Notes under the pieces: model-generated
What the model was told of the DNA's origin: nothing
The model's database searches: none
Seen by the model: only the letters and a program-made list of their open reading frames with translations
Source of the DNA: Aselliscus stoliczkanus
Taxonomy: Eukaryota > Chordata > Mammalia > Chiroptera > Hipposideridae
Length of the DNA: 64,000 nt
Reading direction: 5' to 3'
Assembly (NCBI GenBank): GCA_033961575.1
Contig: CM066741.1
Coordinates: 1,617,715 to 1,681,714, forward strand
Shown here: one piece after another, positions 13,901-29,250 of the stretch
Layout of the letters: every line of letters begins with the position of its first letter
Position numbering within the stretch: position 1 is the stretch's first letter
Position numbers and translations under genes: made by a program

Positions 13901-15930
13901 CCTGCTGTCACTCCCGGAATTCTTTAGCTGGGTCTCTGCCAGCCCTCCCTTTTCCCCAGCATACTCCTGGGGATTTCGATGGTTGTTAATTTCTCTCCTA
14001 AACCAGGGGCTCCTGTTTGTTGTTCTGAGTCACGCTTGTGCCAAAGAGAGTGAGCCGTCGGGAAGCCCCGTGTTTCAGCTGCTTGCGATGAACCCTAAGA
14101 CGGCCCTGAGCGCGGGCGTAATGCTCTACTGTCTTCCTCAGGGCCAGGCTGGCAGGCAAGTGTGCGACATTCTGATCAACAGCCCAGCGTTTCTGTGCCT
14201 TTGAGCTGAGTGGGAACATGGGGTGCTGTTGGTCATGGTAAAGACTGCTCAGAATTGGGGTGAAGGGTGGTGTTTGGTAGATCTGAGTCAACCTCAGATT
14301 CCCTGTATCTCAACCCTCCCCACCTGTCATGGCGTCAGATGGGTATTTTATGTCTATTCAATCCCTGTTTTGTCCCTGAGTGAAAACATTTTCAATACAA
14401 ACAGTAATGAATGTTCTTCACATAGAGCTTATGATTTATGTTCTTTCCAGTAAGGAAAGTTTTAAATTTTTATTTTACTTTACATCTTTATTTTAAAATT
14501 TGACTGAGCCTCCATCATGTAGGCAGTGAGTATTGATCTGATAAATATTGATCTATTGGTGTTGAGAGGATCTATTTATCAGTGGCACTCTGCAAGGTGT
14601 TGGTGATATGGCAGTGAAGAATTCCAGCTCATTTTTATTAAGCACTTCCCGTGTGTCAGGGACTGTGTGTGTAAGCATTTTTAGCGAAGATTTCCTTAAA
14701 TCTCACAACAAGAGTAAGTAGGTGCTTATACGCTATATCCCCATGTCACTGAAGAAGTTAGCTTGCTGGGGTGACACAGCTCTCACTTTGTCAGAATTCA
14801 AAACCAGGGAGCTGACTGCAGAGCCCCTGTCCCGAAACCACCACCAGATTCCGCCTGGTGATTGTTTTGGGGGAGAGTCCCCGCCGGCCATGGAACTAGG
14901 ATCGCCTTGCAGTGAGAGGGCTGGGTAGAGGCAGCAGGACTGATGTGAGAGCCTGAGCAGTGTTGGTAGGTGTGGCCCGCCCTCGGCGCGGGATTAGGGA
15001 CTGCTGTTCCGGGGAGGCCGCGGGCCTGGATAATAACAGGAGCCGGTAGAGCCTGCCGCCAGATGGCCCGCCCTCGGCGCGGGATCAGGGACTGCTGTTC
15101 CGGGGAGGCCGCGGGCCTGGATAATAACAGGAGCCGGTAGAGCCTGCCTCCAGAGGGACGACACCGAGCGCACTGAGCGTGGCTGTGCTGAAGCGCGGAA
15201 GGCGGGCCACCCCGAGCCGGGGCGCAAGGGACAGGCTGCGTTGAGAGGCAGGTGTGGGTGACCATGTCCAGACTGCAGCGTAGTAGCCAGCGGCCCCGGG
15301 GCTGCAAACAGAGGCATTCGGATTGCCACGTGCGTCTCTTCTTATTGCTTTGGGGAGCGGGGTTTGGGCCTATTAAGAAAAAAGAATTGCTTTTTTATAT
15401 GTGATTTGAATTGTCTCTTCTCTGCTTGACGTTAGGTTTCTGGAAGGGGACGTGAAAGGTAATTTTGCAGCCGCGGTCCTGACTTCGGGAACAATCGCCA
15501 TTTGGGACTTGCTTCTGGGTCACTGCACAGTTCTCCTGCCCCCCATCTCGGACCAGAACTGGTCTTTTGTTAAGTGGTCAGGAACTGATTCTCATTTGCT
15601 GGCTGGGCAGAAAGATGGGAATATATTTGTATATTCGGTAAGTTAGGGTGAGGTGAAAACAATGTACGGGCTCTTCCTGGCCTCCTCGCAGTTCTTGGAG
15701 TTGAAACTGGAAAGGAAAATACCTGAATGACATTTAAAATAGCTCCTTGTATTCATTCAGACTGACTTTTTATTCTGACAGTGCTGGGACTACTGATCGC
15801 TAATGTTCATTTATACTTCAGGGAAAAGGACTTGACGGTGATTTTTGTAATTCCTCTCACTGGCACATTTGCTTTTAAAGGTGAACATAAAAGCTTCAAA
15901 TGTTAATAAATATTTATTTTGAAACATTCT
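1121..15930 (+). CDS. PALB2: PALB2, partner and localizer of BRCA2 (3' part, exons 5-13)
   Basis: PALB2 is the nuclear scaffold that bridges BRCA1 and BRCA2 and loads RAD51 in homologous recombination. The window holds coding exons at 1121-1926, 2231-2302, 4032-4193, 5372-5457, 5726-5887, 7304-7420, 11947-12034, 14007-14155 and 15436-15646, about 616 codons in one continuous spliced frame. Exons 6-13 measure 72, 162, 86, 162, 117, 88, 149 and 211 nt, matching the human exon sizes I recall; exon 5 is 806 nt against 830. The encoded part covers the middle MRG15-binding region and the whole C-terminal WD40 propeller that binds BRCA2. The N-terminal coiled coil and chromatin-association motif are in exons upstream of the window. 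Introns are filled with SINEs, L1 and MIR. All splice sites are GT-AG except the exon 12 donor, which is GC. The last four residues and the residue at human position 1025 differ from human. Confidence 0.97.
2231..2302 (+). CDS. PALB2: PALB2 exon 6
   Basis: The 72-nt exon encodes 24 residues ([20 protein letters not shown]...). The acceptor is CTCCACAG and the donor CAG/GTCAGA. It leads into the first WD40 blade. Confidence 0.93.
3085..3190 (+). repeat. MIR fragment
   Basis: MIR core-like text (GAGTGACCCTGGGCAAATGA followed by CCTCTGAGTC) in PALB2 intron 6. Confidence 0.6.
3520..3587 (-). mobile_element. 5'-truncated SINE type B
   Basis: A short antisense fragment (CACCTGTTGGCAGCTCAGC) flanked by near-identical target duplications CTTTTACTAACTTT at about 3506 and 3588. 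Confidence 0.8.
4032..4193 (+). CDS. PALB2: PALB2 exon 7
   Basis: The 162-nt exon encodes 54 residues starting [15 protein letters not shown] and ending SWHFTE. The acceptor is CTGTGTCAG and the donor GAG/GTGAGT. A second AG at 3983-3984 was considered as the acceptor, but it would give 209 nt and break the frame. It forms WD40 blade sequence. Confidence 0.95.
4665..4860 (-). mobile_element. L1 3'-end fragment (ancient)
   Basis: TTTACTGAGGTATAATTAAC and the following CATCACCCCGCAGTTAC are characteristic of antisense L1M 3' ends. Confidence 0.6.
4948..5059 (-). mobile_element. tRNA-derived SINE (type A, short)
   Basis: Antisense copy with a T-rich tail. The complement reads GGCCGGCCGAGTGGCGCGG, with GTGGTTAAGCGCTGG as A box and GGTTCGGATCC as B box. 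Flanked by AATAAACTTATT target duplications. Confidence 0.9.
5372..5457 (+). CDS. PALB2: PALB2 exon 8
   Basis: The 86-nt exon encodes [20 protein letters not shown] and onward. The acceptor is TTTATTTAG and the donor CAG/GTACGC. It ends two bases into a codon, the same phase as human. Confidence 0.95.
5726..5887 (+). CDS. PALB2: PALB2 exon 9
   Basis: The 162-nt exon encodes WD40 sequence including [20 protein letters not shown]. The acceptor TTTGCTTCAG has a good polypyrimidine tract and the donor is AGG/GTGAGA. Confidence 0.95.
6180..6320. repeat. L2-like fragment
   Basis: CCTCAAACTCAGCATGTTGG with following ACGGAACTC resembles the L2 LINE 3' region. Weak, by eye only. Confidence 0.4.
6835..7269 (-). 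mobile_element. Long composite SINE (type A head, full tail)
   Basis: About 435 bp, antisense, with target duplications AAAGTACTGATTCTT at 6819 and 7270. The right end carries the type A tRNA-like head and the left end the shared tail (complement CCCCAATTCCCCAATAAAAAT). The middle module has repeated GGCAGCTCAC/GCCACTCAC motifs. It keeps CACCATCTT at about 7159, so it belongs to the longer subfamily. Confidence 0.9.
7304..7420 (+). CDS. PALB2: PALB2 exon 10
   Basis: The 117-nt exon lies only 34 nt downstream of a long composite SINE. It encodes [20 protein letters not shown]. The residue aligned with human Ala1025, in the BRCA2-binding pocket, is Val (GTT). The acceptor is TTCATGTAG and the donor CTG/GTGAGT. 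Confidence 0.95.
7435..7515 (+). repeat. MIR fragment
   Basis: CCTCAGTGTCTTCGTCTGTA followed by GGTTAAGATTAGATGAGAG fits the MIR 3' half. Confidence 0.5.
7639..7768 (+). mobile_element. tRNA-derived SINE (type A, short)
   Basis: Sense copy with diverged head, B box GGTTCAGGTCC and a CAAACAAACAAA tail. Flanked by AAATAAATGAAATTT-type duplications. Confidence 0.85.
7789..7941 (+). mobile_element. tRNA-derived SINE (type B, short)
   Basis: Begins GGGGCTGGCCAGGTGGCTCA, then AAGAGCTCGCTCAAGAGTAC, and ends GCAGGATGGCTCAGCTTAAA with an AATAATAAT tail. It is the middle of three head-to-tail SINEs. Confidence 0.88.
7985..8452 (+). mobile_element. Trimeric tRNA-like composite SINE (type B, long)
   Basis: Flanked by AAAAATGTATGACTG at 7970 and 8454. 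Three successive tRNA-like modules start near 7985, 8113 and 8236, each with a GGCTCAG- or TTAG-type A box; B boxes are GGTTCAATTCC in the first and GGTTCGACTCC in the third, degenerate in the second. The tail ends CCTCCCCAATTCCCCAATT plus A run. Confidence 0.88.
10460..10668. mobile_element. MITE-like DNA transposon with terminal inverted repeats
   Basis: 209 bp bounded by about 22-bp inverted repeats: left ACCGTGTTTCCCCAAAAATA, right complement ACCGTGTTTCCCCGAAAATA. There is no coding capacity. The flanking duplication is unclear. A non-autonomous cut-and-paste element; family not assigned. Confidence 0.8.
11947..12034 (+). CDS. PALB2: PALB2 exon 11
   Basis: The 88-nt exon encodes [20 protein letters not shown] and onward to YSET. 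The acceptor is GTGTCTAAG and the donor ACG/GTAAGT. The preceding intron (7421-11946) holds three adjacent SINEs and an inverted-repeat element. Confidence 0.95.
14007..14155 (+). CDS. PALB2: PALB2 exon 12 with GC donor
   Basis: The 149-nt exon encodes [20 protein letters not shown] and onward to GQAG. The acceptor is CTAAACCAG. The donor is CAG/GCAAGT, a GC-AG intron with otherwise strong consensus. Confidence 0.95.
14630..14830 (-). repeat. MIR fragment
   Basis: TTATTAAGCACTTCCCGTGT, then ATCTCACAACA and GGTGACACAGCTC follow the antisense MIR order in PALB2 intron 12. Confidence 0.6.
14974..15155 (+). repeat. 91-bp tandem duplication in PALB2 intron 12
   Basis: Two copies (14974-15064 and 15065-15155) beginning GGCCCGCCCTCGGCGCGGGA. 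They differ at only a few positions (for example GGATTAGG against GGATCAGG). GC-rich, against an AT-richer intron. Confidence 0.92.
15436..15930 (+). CDS. PALB2: PALB2 terminal exon 13 with stop and 3' UTR
   Basis: The coding part is 15436-15646 (211 nt, as in human), ending VYSVS and TAG at 15644-15646. The last WD40 strand closes the propeller. The human end I recall is VYHYS. The 3' UTR is short, with a poly(A) signal at 15905. Confidence 0.93.
15905..15910 (+). terminator. PALB2: PALB2 poly(A) signal AATAAA
   Basis: A canonical AATAAA lies 259 nt after the stop codon, followed by T-rich sequence. It is the first such hexamer after the stop. Confidence 0.75.
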
Positions 15931-16084
15931 GCTTGGCATCTTATTTTTCCCCATCCTATTAAGATCATTTTCGGAAACAAGAACTAATTATTTTACAACT
16001 GAAACAGTCAGTGATGTTTGCATAGTAAGAGTAAATTTCAGTTAACTTACTACGACGCTGAGGCAGGAAAGGACTGGCCAGAAA

Positions 16085-16268
16085 GGTTGTATCTATTGGA
16101 CGTGACAGGTTAGGATGTGGTATCAAATACATGGTGATGGAAGGAGAGCTGACTGGGTGGTGAGCACACAATGTGATATGTAGATGATGTGTTACAGAAT
16201 TGTACACCTGAAACCTATGGAACTTTACTAACCATTGTCACCCCACTGAGCTTTAATTACAAAAAAAA
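16085..16268 (+). mobile_element. L1 3' end
   Basis: ATTGTACACCTGAAACCTAT followed by ACTAACCATTGTCACCCCAC and an A-rich end is the sense 3' terminus of an old L1 family. Confidence 0.75.
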
Positions 16269-17169
16269 GATGGAGGGGTAAGCTTTCTGACAATCTTCAG
16301 TGGCTGTGGCGGTGGAGGGGTCGAGTGGAATGTAGATCTGAGTGGACTAGGAGGTGGGGAGTTAAAACCGGAAAGCACAGATGATGTTTTCGAGAAGCCT
16401 GGCTTTGAAAGGCAAGACCAATGGGGGCGTTAGAGACGCATAAAGGTGACTGGCCGGGGCCAATGGCCTTGTTTTTAGGACAGGAGAAACTGGCATGTCT
16501 ATGGGCTCAAAGGAAAGAGTCCGAGGAGGAGGCTGGCGGTGTAGGGCACAAGAGAAGATGGGCGGTACATGGCCCGGGGCCGGGAGGGTGAGCCGATAGT
16601 GCTCGTAGGTTGGAAGGACGGACAGCTGTTCGGTTGGTGGGTGACATGTGCAGGAAGCTAACCTAGTTTATTCTTACACATCCTTTGATGGCTGCTGCTG
16701 AAAGCACTAGTGTGCTGTCTGCACTCGTCCCCACTGCTGAGAACTTGATCTCAATCTTAATAGCGAATCTTCTACCCCACAGCCCATGTAGGCGGACATT
16801 TTGTCTATTTGGTGAACGGAAAACGAGTTCTCCCAAAATAGGTCATTTAAACACGAGGGGATGCGTTATGTTTGACCAAAAGGATTACATGGGACACAGA
16901 AACACAGATAGGTCATGGGCAGGCGTGTCAAGCGCGGGCTTAGCAGGTGATCAGGCTCGTCCTGAGCTCTCTGTCCAGTGCCGGATGTCACCATCATGGG
17001 TCTGCCCCGAAGTGTGACCGGAAGCCATGATCAGAGTCTGGCCTGTCGCTGGTGACTTAACCAGATCTTTGGGACCCTGATCCTGGGTCTCCGTTCAGAT
17101 TTTTGGTGCCAATCAGTTTTCTGATGAGCAGGTGATTCCTGAGGTTCTGTTTTCCTACCCCATTGATGA

Positions 17170-17440
17170 AATCAAATGCACCTCCTAAGAGAGGCCATCA
17201 CCCCCTCTAAAATAACACGCCTCCCATGTGCTCGCACTGTCCGCTCCCCGCTTTCGTGTTCTTCTGTGTACTTGTCCGTCCTTCCTGCAGTTGGGTTTTA
17301 TGGAATGAGGGGGTGTATTTCATTTGCTTATTGTCTATCTTCCCACTGGAATGTAAACGCTAGGAGAACAGACTGTCTGGCTTGTTCACTGCTGTAGCCT
17401 CAACAACCGGCACATAGAAGAAACCCAACTTTTTAGTGAA
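17170..17440 (+). repeat. L2 3' end
   Basis: TTGCTTATTGTCTATCTTCC, then GGAATGTAAACGCTAGGAG, TTGTTCACTGCTGTAGCC and CGGCACATAG follow the L2 3' end in order. Confidence 0.75.
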
Positions 17441-17511
17441 CACATAAATAGGAATTGTACAGCAGAGGGGCCCTATGATGCATTCTACTTTAAATGAATG
17501 GCATTGCACTT

Positions 17512-17979
17512 CATTTTATTTTTTTTATTTTTTTATTTTTTTTTTAAAGATTTTACTGGGGAATTGGTGGAGGGGAACAGCGTTGGGGAATCGGGGAAGG
17601 GGAACAGACAAGTTGCTGTCTTCTTGTTCTTCAGTTTTAGTTGCGGAGGATGTTGCTTCACTGTTGGTATCGTCATTGCACTCTTCCCGGATGAGGCAGA
17701 TCGGTCGCTGGCCTCTGGATGTCGCTCATCGCAGCTATTGGCAGCTCACACTTGGCTGCCAGCCACTCACGCTGGCTGCGGGCCACTCACTGTAGCCTAT
17801 GGCAGCCCACTGCAGCAGGGGCTGCAGCCCACACCATCACCGGGGCTCGCACAGCCCAGCTCCAGGTGGAGCTGTTGTTAGCTGTAGAGGGCAGTGTCAC
17901 TGACCCTCATGTGGGATCCGAACCGGGGCCGCTGGCATCCCAAAACCAGCGCTTAACCAATGCGCCACTCGGCCGGCCC
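17512..17979 (-). mobile_element. Long composite SINE (type A head), shorter subfamily
   Basis: Flanked by GGCATTGCACTT at 17500 and 17980. Antisense; tail at the left and type A head at the right. It lacks CACCATCTT before AGCTGTAGAGG and lacks GGCACAT in the middle module, like the copy at 56109. Confidence 0.9.
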
Positions 17980-18317
17980 GGCATTGCACTTTAATAAAAA
18001 GAAAAAGGAAAGTCAAAGTGAGGATCCTGTTGGATTGTTCGTCCAGGCACTCCTCAGTTTGGAGCCGTTTTTCTATACGTTTGGATTTCCATCAATAATA
18101 GCCTTGGGCTCCCCGCTAAGAAATGTGAGCGAGTGAGCACACTTCAATTCCCCCTGCTGACCAATTTTTGTGAACTCGATTATTTACAAGTGATTCATTT
18201 TTAAAACCTGTATATGTTTTTTTAAATCATAATTCCCACATTTATTGGTCATCTATTTAAATCGACTCATATTTTTACATTCTTATTTTATTATTATTTT
18301 TTATTAGTAGGGCCTGC

Positions 18318-18750
18318 TATTTTTTTTTTTTAAGATTTTATTGGGGAATTGGGGGAGGGGAACAGCGTTGGGGAATCAGGGAAGGGGAACAGACAATCTT
18401 TTCTTCAGTCTAGTTGTGGAGGACATTGCTTCACTGGCCCATGTTGGTATCATCATTGCGCTCTTCCCGGATGAGGGAGATCGGTCGCCAGCCTCTGGAT
18501 GTTGCTCACTGCGGCTCTTGGCAGCTCACGCTGGCTGCCGGCCACTCACTGCAGCCTATGGCAGCCCACTGCAGCAGGGGCTGTGGCCTACACCGTCACA
18601 GGGACTCACAGCAGCCCAGCTCCAGGTGGAGCTGTTGTTCAGCATCTTAGCTGTAGAGGGCAGTGTCACTGGCCCCCATATGTGGGATCCGAACCGGGGC
18701 CGCTGGCGTCCCAAGCCAGCTCTTAACCAGTGCGCCACTCCGCCGGCCCC
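18318..18750 (-). mobile_element. Long composite SINE (type A head), longer subfamily
   Basis: Antisense copy with TAAGATTTTATTGGGGAATT at the left and the type A head at the right (CGCCACTCCGCCGGCCCC). It keeps CAGCATCTT before AGCTGTAGAGG, like the copy at 6835. It lies immediately upstream of the NDUFAB1 promoter. Confidence 0.9.
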
Positions 18751-18889
18751 GCCTTCTTATTTTACACTGAGCTTTTGACTATTGAATAAGTGTATTACCC
18801 ATGCAAGAATCGCGGCATCTAAACTTTTCAATAAACGTATTCAGAGCTTTCAGAGACTAAATGAAACAAGCTCCTTGCTGGTGTCGGTG

Positions 18890-24245
<5,356 letters not shown>

Positions 24246-24260
24246 TAAAACCAACATTTT

Positions 24261-27200
24261 TCTCCATCTTCAGTTTTTGAGTGATGTCTGTGAAGTGCCT
24301 TATATTGACTTTGCTTAGTATTTGTACAGCTCGGTCTGATCTGTCGTTGGTGCAGATCAAACGTGCGACTTCCCCAGCGCTGCGCCCGAGATCAGGCTCT
24401 CTCCCATCACCTTCAGAATAAGGAATGGGTGTGTCCGTGACAAAGGCTGTTTGCCTGAAAAAGCTTCCTCCGTTGGGTGATTATCGGACGCACCAGTGAC
24501 ACTAGCGCGTGGGTTAGCGTCCCCCTCCTGGAAGGTCAGTGTGACACCGCCCCTTTGTCAGCCGTCGGCAGTGCCGGCTCTGCCCCTGGGCCCTCAGCCC
24601 TGCGGTAGGTCCTCGGGGTGAAGTGCCAGCTGTGGATGAGGGGTCGTTTGCACCCGGCACGCGGAGCGCTGTGCTACTGAGACGTGCGGTTCGTAGGAGG
24701 GAGTCGGGTCACGCGGAGGACTGGCCGAGGGGCCCTCCGCTGCAGCCGTGGGGCAGGCCTGGCATCGGGCGCCCACGCACTCCCACCCCCGTCCTGGGCA
24801 GCTCCTCCTGTCACCGCAGGCGGCGCGCGCCCTCCCTTTCAGCAGTAGGACGCGTCCCTTGTTACCCTGCGCCGTTTTCTTGAACTACCAAGGTTCCTGG
24901 GAAACGGCAAAACCGGAGCATCGGCTCTTTCTCAGGACTGAGGCCGGGGCTGCAGCGGGGAACGGGCTGCCTGCGGGCCGCGTGCGGGGTGCCGTGCTTT
25001 AACGTCCGGGCAAACCGTTCTCCTGTTTGAACCCCACGCCAGCTGCACATTTTGCCCGAAATGCATCTGGCTGTTTCTGCCTGAGACCATGACGCCCAGC
25101 AGTAACTGCCACTCAGGTGGTGGCTTTGCTGGCACCTTCCCCGCACACCTGAAGTGGCCCCTTCGCGTCGTCCTGCAGCTGTTCCAAGCCCCGAAGGAGG
25201 AGCAAGGAAGGAAGTGCGGGCCACAGACCGTTCCCTGCGATGCTGTGTGGGGGCTGGGGGCTCGCACTCCATCCAAGGCCCTTCCGCCCTGACTGGCGAG
25301 GAACAGCCTAGGTCGGCGGCAGTGGGCCGGGGGCCCCATTCCCGCGCGAGTGCGGCCTCCACGGACCCTCAGGACCTGTGTCTGCTGCAGGCGGTTTCCT
25401 CCACGAGGGGGTCACCACCTGCTTCTGTCCGTCTCCAGTCCGTCAGGGACAGCCCCGTCCGTGCCTACAGGCAGGCCGAGCCCCACGCCCGGGTGGGGCG
25501 CGTGCCCCCGCTCCCAGGAGCTCCCCCTCCGCGGAGGGGCACGGTGGCTCTCGTGTGATGGGTCACGTTACAGACACACTGCGGCGACACTGAACTGAGG
25601 AGGGAAGGCAGCAAGAACCGCTGACCCGGAGTCTGACCATGAGAAAATCAATCCAGAACGTGGGGCTTTAACAAAATCCGTGTCGTGGGGAAAAGGACAG
25701 CGCAGCTGTTGTAAATTAAAGGAAGCCAGAGCCGTGCCACCTTCCGGGGGACACGAAGCCGGAAAGGACGGGAAGGAACGCAGAAGACGGCTTGGGGACC
25801 AAGGGGGTGCGTGGGGCTCCTGCGCCGACGTCCCGTTTCTTAGGTATAGTAACTGTCGGTAGAGGTTGGCCTACCGTATTCTCAGAGATTCCCACTGGAC
25901 ACTTAGGGATGCAGCGCCAAGACTGCGGCGGACTTCCAAATGGTTCCGAAAAAAGGAGAAACAGCATAGCGTTAACTAGTGACTCAGTGACAGGTCCATG
26001 CACGCATGTGTGTGTATTGCTGTTCTTCCAACTGTCCTCTGAAATTCGTCAAAAGGAGAAAATTCAGCATGACCATGCAACAGGAAGTATGGTGCGCAGC
26101 TGGGCATCCACAACGAGATTGTTACATAGGCACAGGTTATGCAGTGATGGGAAGATGGTTATAAGTGAAGATGATAAACGGCATGGTCTCGTTTCTATAA
26201 AACATACCCAGGTGTTAAAGGTTAAGATAGGTAGAAACATGGCTTGTTTTTGTTAATCAGCATTTTCTAAATTATAAATACCGTGGACTGTGTAATAAAT
26301 GAAACAAATGTACTATTTGAAGTGTGAAACCTGGGAGTAGTTTAGCTGAAGCTGAGGGTTTGGCCCCGGGAAAGGTGTGGCCTGGCCGCCAGGCAGGGAG
26401 CAGGGGGCGGATTCGGGCAGGAACAGCACAGACGGGACCCGGGACGTGAGTGGCGTGTTCAGGACGCTGCGGAGCAGGAACTCTCGGTGGCTGTCCCTGT
26501 GGCCGGAGAGGTGGCCGGGACGCTCAGGGTGGCCCTGGTCTGGCACCGGGAGCGACAGGGTTTACCTCAGGGGGTGGCAGTCGCTGGTGGCTGCAAACAC
26601 TGGGCTGAGGGACGAACCTGGTGGCTACCGGGAGAGCCCGTGAGGAAAACGCAGGTGTGCTGGTTAAGACGCTCGGCGTACAAATGGCAGAACTCGGTCA
26701 GATGAAGGTGGACTGAGGCTTGGGCTCTGCTACGGAGCGGGGGCCTAGAGGGTCCGATTTGAGGCGGGCAGAATTTCAGGTTGAGACATGTTGGTTTTGA
26801 CATCCCGGCTGGTCGTCAGCGAGAAGGCAAGGACAGCCCAGCCTGGGGCCCTGGGGCAGGAGTGTGAGGTCTGCAAGGTGCCCCTGCTGCCAGGCTCCCC
26901 CTGAGGGCCCCTTCCCTCTGAGAAGCTCCGTAAGTGGGAATGACACCCCCACTCCTCGCAGCTCCGTCCAGGGCAGGCGTGACCTTGGCTGAGTCACTTC
27001 TCTGAGCCGACTTTTCCTCTAATGGGTAGGGTGGGGGAGACAAGGGACGTGGTGGAGCGTTGACAACATAATGCACATATGTGACACGGGGCCTGGCAAG
27101 ACGCAGGGCAGGAGCTGACGTCCCAGGACTGGAAGGCAGCGCGTGCAGCATGTCCCTGCCCGAGGAGGTGGCCTGGCCTCAGCCGAGGCTGGAGTCCCAC

Positions 27201-29250
27201 CGGGGCCTGCCTGGCACACAGCAAGAGGCCAAGCCCTGCTGGGCGCCAGCCAGAGCTGCTCCGTCACCTCCCATCCCCAGACTCACAATGACGCATGTCA
27301 ACCATGCCTCTCAGGTGCTGGGATGCTCATGTTTGTGGGGGGCAGGGGTAGCGGGCCAGTGAGAGCCCTCTGGTACTTGGACTTGGGGAGAAGAGTTCCC
27401 TTTCCCTGGGGCCTGCTAGTCCGGCGGGACCCGAGTCAGAGGGTCAGGCGCCTGCAGACCCGACAGTCCTGAGTCACGAGCCCGTGGAGTCTGTAAGTCT
27501 TTACCGTGGCACGGGAGCTAGTGATGCGGGGACGAGAGGACCCTGCCCCGGGGCTGCCAGCTCCCTCAAAGGATCTCTTCTGTAGGAGAAGCACAGTCCA
27601 GCCAGCACGATCAACCCACGACATACAACACAAAAAGAGTCATGATGAGATGAGGGATCAGAATGAAAATTAAGATTAAAAACATATGGGGGCGGTGGTT
27701 AAGCACTAGCTTGGGAAGCCAGCGGCCCCGGTTTGGTCCCACATGTGAGGGCCAGTGACACTGCTCTAAAAAAAAAAAAAAAAAAAAAACAAACAAACAT
27801 GGGGAAACGGCTTCAAGGTGAGAGGGAAAAGCCAAGGCTACCCACAACAGAAAAGTTAAAAGGGTATTAGGAAAATACAAGACTAGGATAAGGATTTGAA
27901 AACATAAGGGTTACTGATTGGGAAGAAAGTTCTAGAAGATATTTGGTGTGTGTGTTAGGCGATACTACCAAATTGACATTCATTTTCCTGTGATGAGGTG
28001 CTCTGTTGTGCTAAGGTCTAACAGTGTTCTTACTTACAAGACAGGTGCTGACGTAGCCAGAGGTGAAGTGTTATGACGTCTCCACATCAAATGTGTGTGT
28101 GTCCAGAGAAGAGAGAAAGCAAAGGTGATTAATATTTCAACAACTAGTGAACCTAAGTGAAAAGTACATGGTGATCACTGTAGCATATTTCAACTTTCTG
28201 TAGGTTTGAAAATTTCCCAAACAAAAAAGGGAAAACGAGGGATTAAAATTAGGTAAGGGAGAGAGGAGTAAAAATAAAAGCAAGAACCTTGAAAATGAGG
28301 AGTTACCAAATGGGGTGAAGAGTAGGAAAAGTTGTATCACGAGAATAAGGCGAATTCGGAACAAAACCAGCCTCGATAGGAGAGGAAAAGCCAGAGGTTC
28401 ATCCTGGCTGAGAGCCCTTGCCGCCTCTACATGGGTGGTCTGGACACGGCCTCCTGGGCCAAAGCAGGAGGCAGTCGCTGCTTGCCCTGACTGACTGGCT
28501 AGCAGGGTCCCCGTGGCAGCTGGAAAACCTCCAGACATCTCAAAAGGCATAGTAAGATCTTCAGAATGGAGTTTATCTCATGCTCCTCCTGGGCAGTCAG
28601 TCGGCATTTGAAGAGACCGTTGAGAAGTGGGAAACGGGTAAAATGCAGACGTGCCCTCTGAGCAGACAGCAGGCTGCTGAGGCGGGCAGCAGCCAGTTAC
28701 CGCACCGGGCAGCCCCCAACGGTGGCTTCAGGGTGAGGAGGTGCTGGACTGGTGGGAACGCCAGGGCGGGGCAGTGAGCCCAGAACCTTCCGGAACCTCT
28801 ACAGCGTCGGGGGAGACGAGAGGGTCCCGTGGGGGTGGTGCTGGGTCCACACCAGTGACAGCCGTCACCATCCGTTCGTGCCCAGAATTCTGCGCTTCTG
28901 CCGTTTGGCCCATAGATCTTCCCCCCACACCCGCCTCCTGAGGCTTGGCAGCCAGAGCTACAGCTCCACCTCAGTGTCCTCCAAGGCCACACGGCCGGGT
29001 GATGTCACACGGGGCACAAGGACATGAAGCCAGAGTGGGTGCAGGAGGGCTGCCTAACAGGAGCGTGGCGTTGGCAGTCGCTCTAATACAGCGAATCAAA
29101 TCAAATCCCCACACCATCTGTTTTCGGCAGAGTACCTGCCAAGCCAAATAAAACTGTGGGCCACAGCTGGCAAAACATGGCTCCAGGCCCAGTTCCAAAT
29201 ACCAGTCTATCCCCAGTTCGGATTCGGCGCAGGAAGAAATGGAAGGAGAT
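24261..29250. other. NDUFAB1-UBFD1 convergent intergenic region
   Basis: About 5 kb between the two convergent 3' ends. GC-rich without a CpG-island promoter signature. It holds one type A SINE and diverged old repeats (for example near 26200 and 27900-28240). No exon with flanking splice sites and protein similarity was recognised. Confidence 0.6.
27687..27800 (+). mobile_element. 5'-truncated SINE type A
   Basis: Sense copy starting inside the head (GGCGGTGGTTAAGCACTAGC), with a long A run and CAAACAAACA tail. Flanked by AAACAT(AT)GGGG. Confidence 0.85.
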
